Part shown: positions 62,038-64,000 of the stretch, piece by piece | Numbering within the stretch: the stretch's first letter is position 1 | How the letters are laid out: every line of letters starts with the position of its first letter | From: Paraburkholderia bannensis NBRC 103871 | GTDB lineage: Bacteria; Pseudomonadota; Gammaproteobacteria; Burkholderiales; Burkholderiaceae | DNA: 64,000 nt | NCBI RefSeq assembly: GCF_000685015.1 | Contig: NZ_BAYA01000013.1 | Location: 62,001-126,000, forward strand | Direction of reading: 5' to 3' | Program-made: the position numbers and the translations under genes | Notes under the pieces: model-generated | Seen by the model: only the letters and a program-made list of their open reading frames with translations | Databases searched by the model: none | What the model was told of the DNA's origin: nothing

Positions 62038-62291
62038 ATGAAACTGAATCATCGTATGAGTCTGTTCGTTGCTGCCGCACGCTCGGCCTGGCAGCGGCGG
62101 GCAGCGCAAACGCCGAAGGCTGCATGAAAGGCGCGGTCGTGGGCGGCGTCGCCGGCCACTATGCGGGCCACCATGCCGTCGTGGGCGCGGTCGGCGGCTG
62201 CATCGTCGGCCATCACATGGCGGCTAAAAAACGCGCTGAAGAGCGCGCCGCGCAGCACGATGCGGAGCGGGCGCATCAACTCCCCAGCTAA
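62038..62291 (+). pseudogene. Small glycine-zipper envelope protein, frameshifted in the signal peptide
   Basis: The ATG starts MKLNHRMSLFVAA and this frame then soon stops. Joining it near 62079 to the next frame restores a sensible protein: TLGLAAAGSANA (end of signal peptide), then EGCMKGAVVGGVAGHYAGHH and AVVGAVGGCIVGHHMAAKKR, ending HQLPS. The Gly-x-x-x-Gly pattern is that of glycine-zipper 2TM envelope proteins. The second frame has no start of its own. Either one base is missing or two are extra around 62075-62082. It may be a real mutation or a sequencing error. Confidence 0.7.
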
Positions 62292-62307
62292 CATCGCTTG
62301 AACGCCA

Positions 62308-62334
62308 GGCACGGAGGCAAATCCCCTCCGTGCC
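62308..62334 (+). terminator. Hairpin after the frameshifted gene
   Basis: GGCACGGAGG and CCTCCGTGCC form a 10-bp perfect stem around a 7-base loop, 16 bases after the stop. There is no T-run, so intrinsic termination is uncertain. Confidence 0.45.
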
Positions 62335-62453
62335 CATAGAACGCTTTAAAGCGAACACGATAAAGCGGGTATTCGTATCCGCTGTGCTATCCTGGCGGCA
62401 CACGCTTTGCACCGGCTCGATCAAAGACAACTTGCCGAGTGGAGATAACCAGG

Positions 62454-62795
62454 ATGGATGAAAGAAAGCGAGACAGCATCGTCGCCTACCTGCAACGCAG
62501 GATGGCCGAATTCGATATCACCCCCGAAGCCCTTGCCGCCTCGATCGCCGAAGACCAGCGCCGCCTCCAGGCGGTCAAGTATCGCGACGCCAGCGGCAAC
62601 AGCTGGGACGGCGAAGGCGCCGCGCCGCAATGGGTCGTGCAGGCGACCAGCGCCGGACAGTCCCTCGATCACTTCCTGGTGCGCCGCGAGAAAGAACCCC
62701 AGGCGGACAAGCCCAAAAGCGTCGACTGGCGCGACGATCCGTTTGCGGGCACGCGGCTCGCCACCGTCAAGACCGAACAGCTTCAGGCCAGTTGA
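62454..62795 (+). CDS. H-NS-family nucleoid protein, variant
   Basis: A 113-residue protein. The N-terminal half is a helical dimerisation region (IVAYLQRRMAEFDITPEALAA, cut here at IVAYLQRRMAEFDITPE). The second half matches the H-NS DNA-binding domain at YRDASGNSWDGEGAAPQWVV. The usual AT-hook-like core, G-R-G-R-x-P, is G-E-G-A-A-P here, so both key Arg are missing. A C-terminal extension (KPKSVDWRDDPFAGTRLATV) is unusual. It may be a modulator that pairs with true H-NS rather than silencing DNA by itself. The GTG five codons upstream is an alternative start. Confidence 0.7.
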   Translation: MDERKRDSIVAYLQRRMAEFDITPEALAASIAEDQRRLQAVKYRDASGNSWDGEGAAPQWVVQATSAGQSLDHFLVRREKEPQADKPKSVDWRDDPFAGTRLATVKTEQLQAS

Positions 62796-62953
62796 GCAGT
62801 CACAGGCAGCGCAACGCTGCACTTTGAAACATTGACCAACGCTTAGACTCAAAGAATCCACGGTTCGTGGGTTAGATCCGTTCGGCCATTTTTAGACATT
62901 CGACACGCCTCCATCCATCTCCGACAATCAACGCCCGAGAGGTTTCGATACGA

Positions 62954-63466
62954 ATGGGCGGAATCGAAAGGGCGTGGACATCTATGGACAAAGGGATAGG
63001 CGAGCTTGTCGCCGAATTGGCCGGGCAAGGTATAGATCTGCCCGAAGGGGACGTTCGAATTGGCGGATTTGGAGATTCGGAAGCGCTTTCGGCGTCGCTG
63101 ATTGCACTCATTCTTGCTGGCGTAAAGCGCGCTACTTGCAGCCTGGTTTGGTCTTGGGACTTTGACGGCGAGTCGATTCCCAAGGTCGGCGACATTGAAA
63201 TCGTGCTTGACTGGAATAATCGACCTGCATTCGTTCGACGCGCCACCGACGTGCAAATCGTGCCGTTTGACCGCGTCGATGCTGAATTTGCGGCGAACGA
63301 AGGCGAAGGCGATCTTTCGCTGACGCATTGGCGTGCTGAGCACTGGCGCTTCTTCACCGAGGAGTGCAGCCGAATTGGCCGCGTGGCCGACCCTTCGATG
63401 CCGCTCGTATGTGAGAGATTTGAGGTTCTCCATGCCCTTACGCCCGTTCAGCACCGTCCGGCATAA
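62954..63466 (+). CDS. ASCH-domain protein
   Basis: A 170-residue protein. An ASCH fold occupies about residues 45-150: SLIALILAGVKRATCSLVWS, then SIPKVGDIEIVLDWNNRPAF, and the family's typical ending GEGDLSLTHWRAEHWRFFTE. ASCH proteins are thought to bind RNA and some are amidohydrolases on modified nucleosides. The start could also be the ATG at 62984. It stands alone, followed by a strong hairpin. Confidence 0.82.
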   Translation: MGGIERAWTSMDKGIGELVAELAGQGIDLPEGDVRIGGFGDSEALSASLIALILAGVKRATCSLVWSWDFDGESIPKVGDIEIVLDWNNRPAFVRRATDVQIVPFDRVDAEFAANEGEGDLSLTHWRAEHWRFFTEECSRIGRVADPSMPLVCERFEVLHALTPVQHRPA

Positions 63467-63500
63467 ATTCTGACTGGGTCGAGCTTGAAGACGAGCCACA

Positions 63501-63530
63501 AAACCGGCGTCGCTCGCGCGACGCCGGTTT
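63501..63530. terminator. Bidirectional terminator between the ASCH and PA14 genes
   Basis: A 13-bp perfect stem (AAACCGGCGTCGC with GCGACGCCGGTTT) around TCGC lies between convergent genes; the left side continues with A, giving a TTTT run for the leftward gene. Confidence 0.8.
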
Positions 63531-63560
63531 CATGAGCGCGGCTAAAGCACTAAAGCACGC

Positions 63561-64000
63561 TCAGTTCGTCGCCACGAGCGGATCGGACGGCACGATCCGC
63601 ACAGCAGCAGGACTTTGCGCGAGCGGATTCCACCACGAAAGATGCATGTTCGCAGCGCCCGTGCCGTGCACATATTCGACCTTGATCGACGCCGGCTGCT
63701 TCGCATTCAGCCACACGATGCCGCTCGTCGTCGAGCGTGTCGACGTCTGCTTGTTGATGATCTCGACGCCGTTGATCCACAGCCGCGCGACGTTGTCGCT
63801 GTTGATCGAGAACGTGTAGACGCCTGACTGCGACGCCTCGATCGCGCCCGTCCAGCGAATACCGTAGTTCGTCGCATTGACGCCCGCCGAGGCATCCGGC
63901 GAGTCGGTGCCGCGCTCCGTGTTCAAATCGAAATCGACGAGCGGCGTAACCGACGTCTTCACAGGCGCGCTGCTGAAGCTCGGATCGTTGTAGTACGCAA
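63561..64000 (-). CDS. PA14-domain protein (5' part outside the window)
   Basis: The last 146 or so codons of a gene that continues past the window edge. The visible part is a PA14 domain: AYYNDPSFSSAPVKTSVTPL, then NYGIRWTGAIEASQSGVYTF, SDNVARLWINGVEIINKQ and IKVEYVHGTGAANMHLSWWN. PA14 domains bind carbohydrates at the cell surface or in secreted enzymes. The GTG at 63962 is internal, because the domain continues upstream of it. The product and its N-terminal domains cannot be seen. Confidence 0.85.
   Translation of the reverse strand, partial: AYYNDPSFSSAPVKTSVTPLVDFDLNTERGTDSPDASAGVNATNYGIRWTGAIEASQSGVYTFSINSDNVARLWINGVEIINKQTSTRSTTSGIVWLNAKQPASIKVEYVHGTGAANMHLSWWNPLAQSPAAVRIVPSDPLVATN

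Overview
The window looks like a chromosomal segment of a Burkholderiaceae bacterium of the Paraburkholderia/Caballeronia/Burkholderia type. The DNA is mostly GC-rich. It carries an AcnB-type aconitase, Burkholderia-style porin, RND pump and heptosyltransferase genes, and an operon of DUF3348, DUF802, OmpA-like and DUF2894 proteins that I know from Burkholderia/Ralstonia genomes. No rRNA, tRNA, CRISPR array or insertion sequence was recognised. The first and last genes are cut by the window edges.

Layout: 1-3.2 kb, a CUT1-type sugar ABC importer. 3.6-5.2 kb, an AT-richer orphan type VI secretion (T6SS) cargo island (PAAR protein, Asp-zincin metallopeptidase, OmpA-fold secreted protein). 5.3-5.5 kb, a lone Phd/YefM antitoxin. 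5.7-11.3 kb, a four-gene operon whose core resembles the MotA/MotB or ZorA/ZorB proton-channel pair, with a tail of ten 51-residue repeats. 11.5-17.8 kb, a secreted Ntn amidohydrolase, AraC regulator, porin, and a molybdenum hydroxylase (2Fe-2S subunit, Mo subunit, cytochrome c). 18.1-20.9 kb, acnB with a clear promoter and palindrome. 21-23 kb, a GGDEF-EAL protein. 23-35.3 kb, an MdtABC-NodT efflux operon ending in a response regulator with Glu at the phospho-acceptor site, diverging from a normal two-component pair. 35.4-36.5 kb, DUF2946 and a copper chaperone. 36.4-42.7 kb, a cluster of two amidases, a GntR regulator and a nitrate/taurine-type ABC importer.

42.9-49.1 kb is a second T6SS cargo locus: an evolved VgrG with a C-terminal HExxH domain in AT-rich DNA, followed by three related secreted proteins that are probable immunity proteins. 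The first immunity gene begins inside the 3' end of the effector in another frame. The third keeps an in-frame relic of a different effector's C-terminus in front of it. 49.2-51.7 kb holds a LysR/MFS divergent pair around a perfect 27-bp dyad. 51.7-61.5 kb holds envelope genes (GT2 and two GT9 glycosyltransferases, an LptD-like protein), a BaeSR-like two-component pair whose kinase has a collagen-like stretch, and a second degenerate response regulator. 61.6-64 kb holds small envelope proteins (one frameshifted), an H-NS-like protein, an ASCH-domain protein and the 3' part of a PA14-domain gene.

The strongest leads for undescribed biology are the MotAB/ZorAB-like operon and the overlapping effector/immunity locus with its effector-tail relic. 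All family assignments come from reading motifs by eye; no database search was run.
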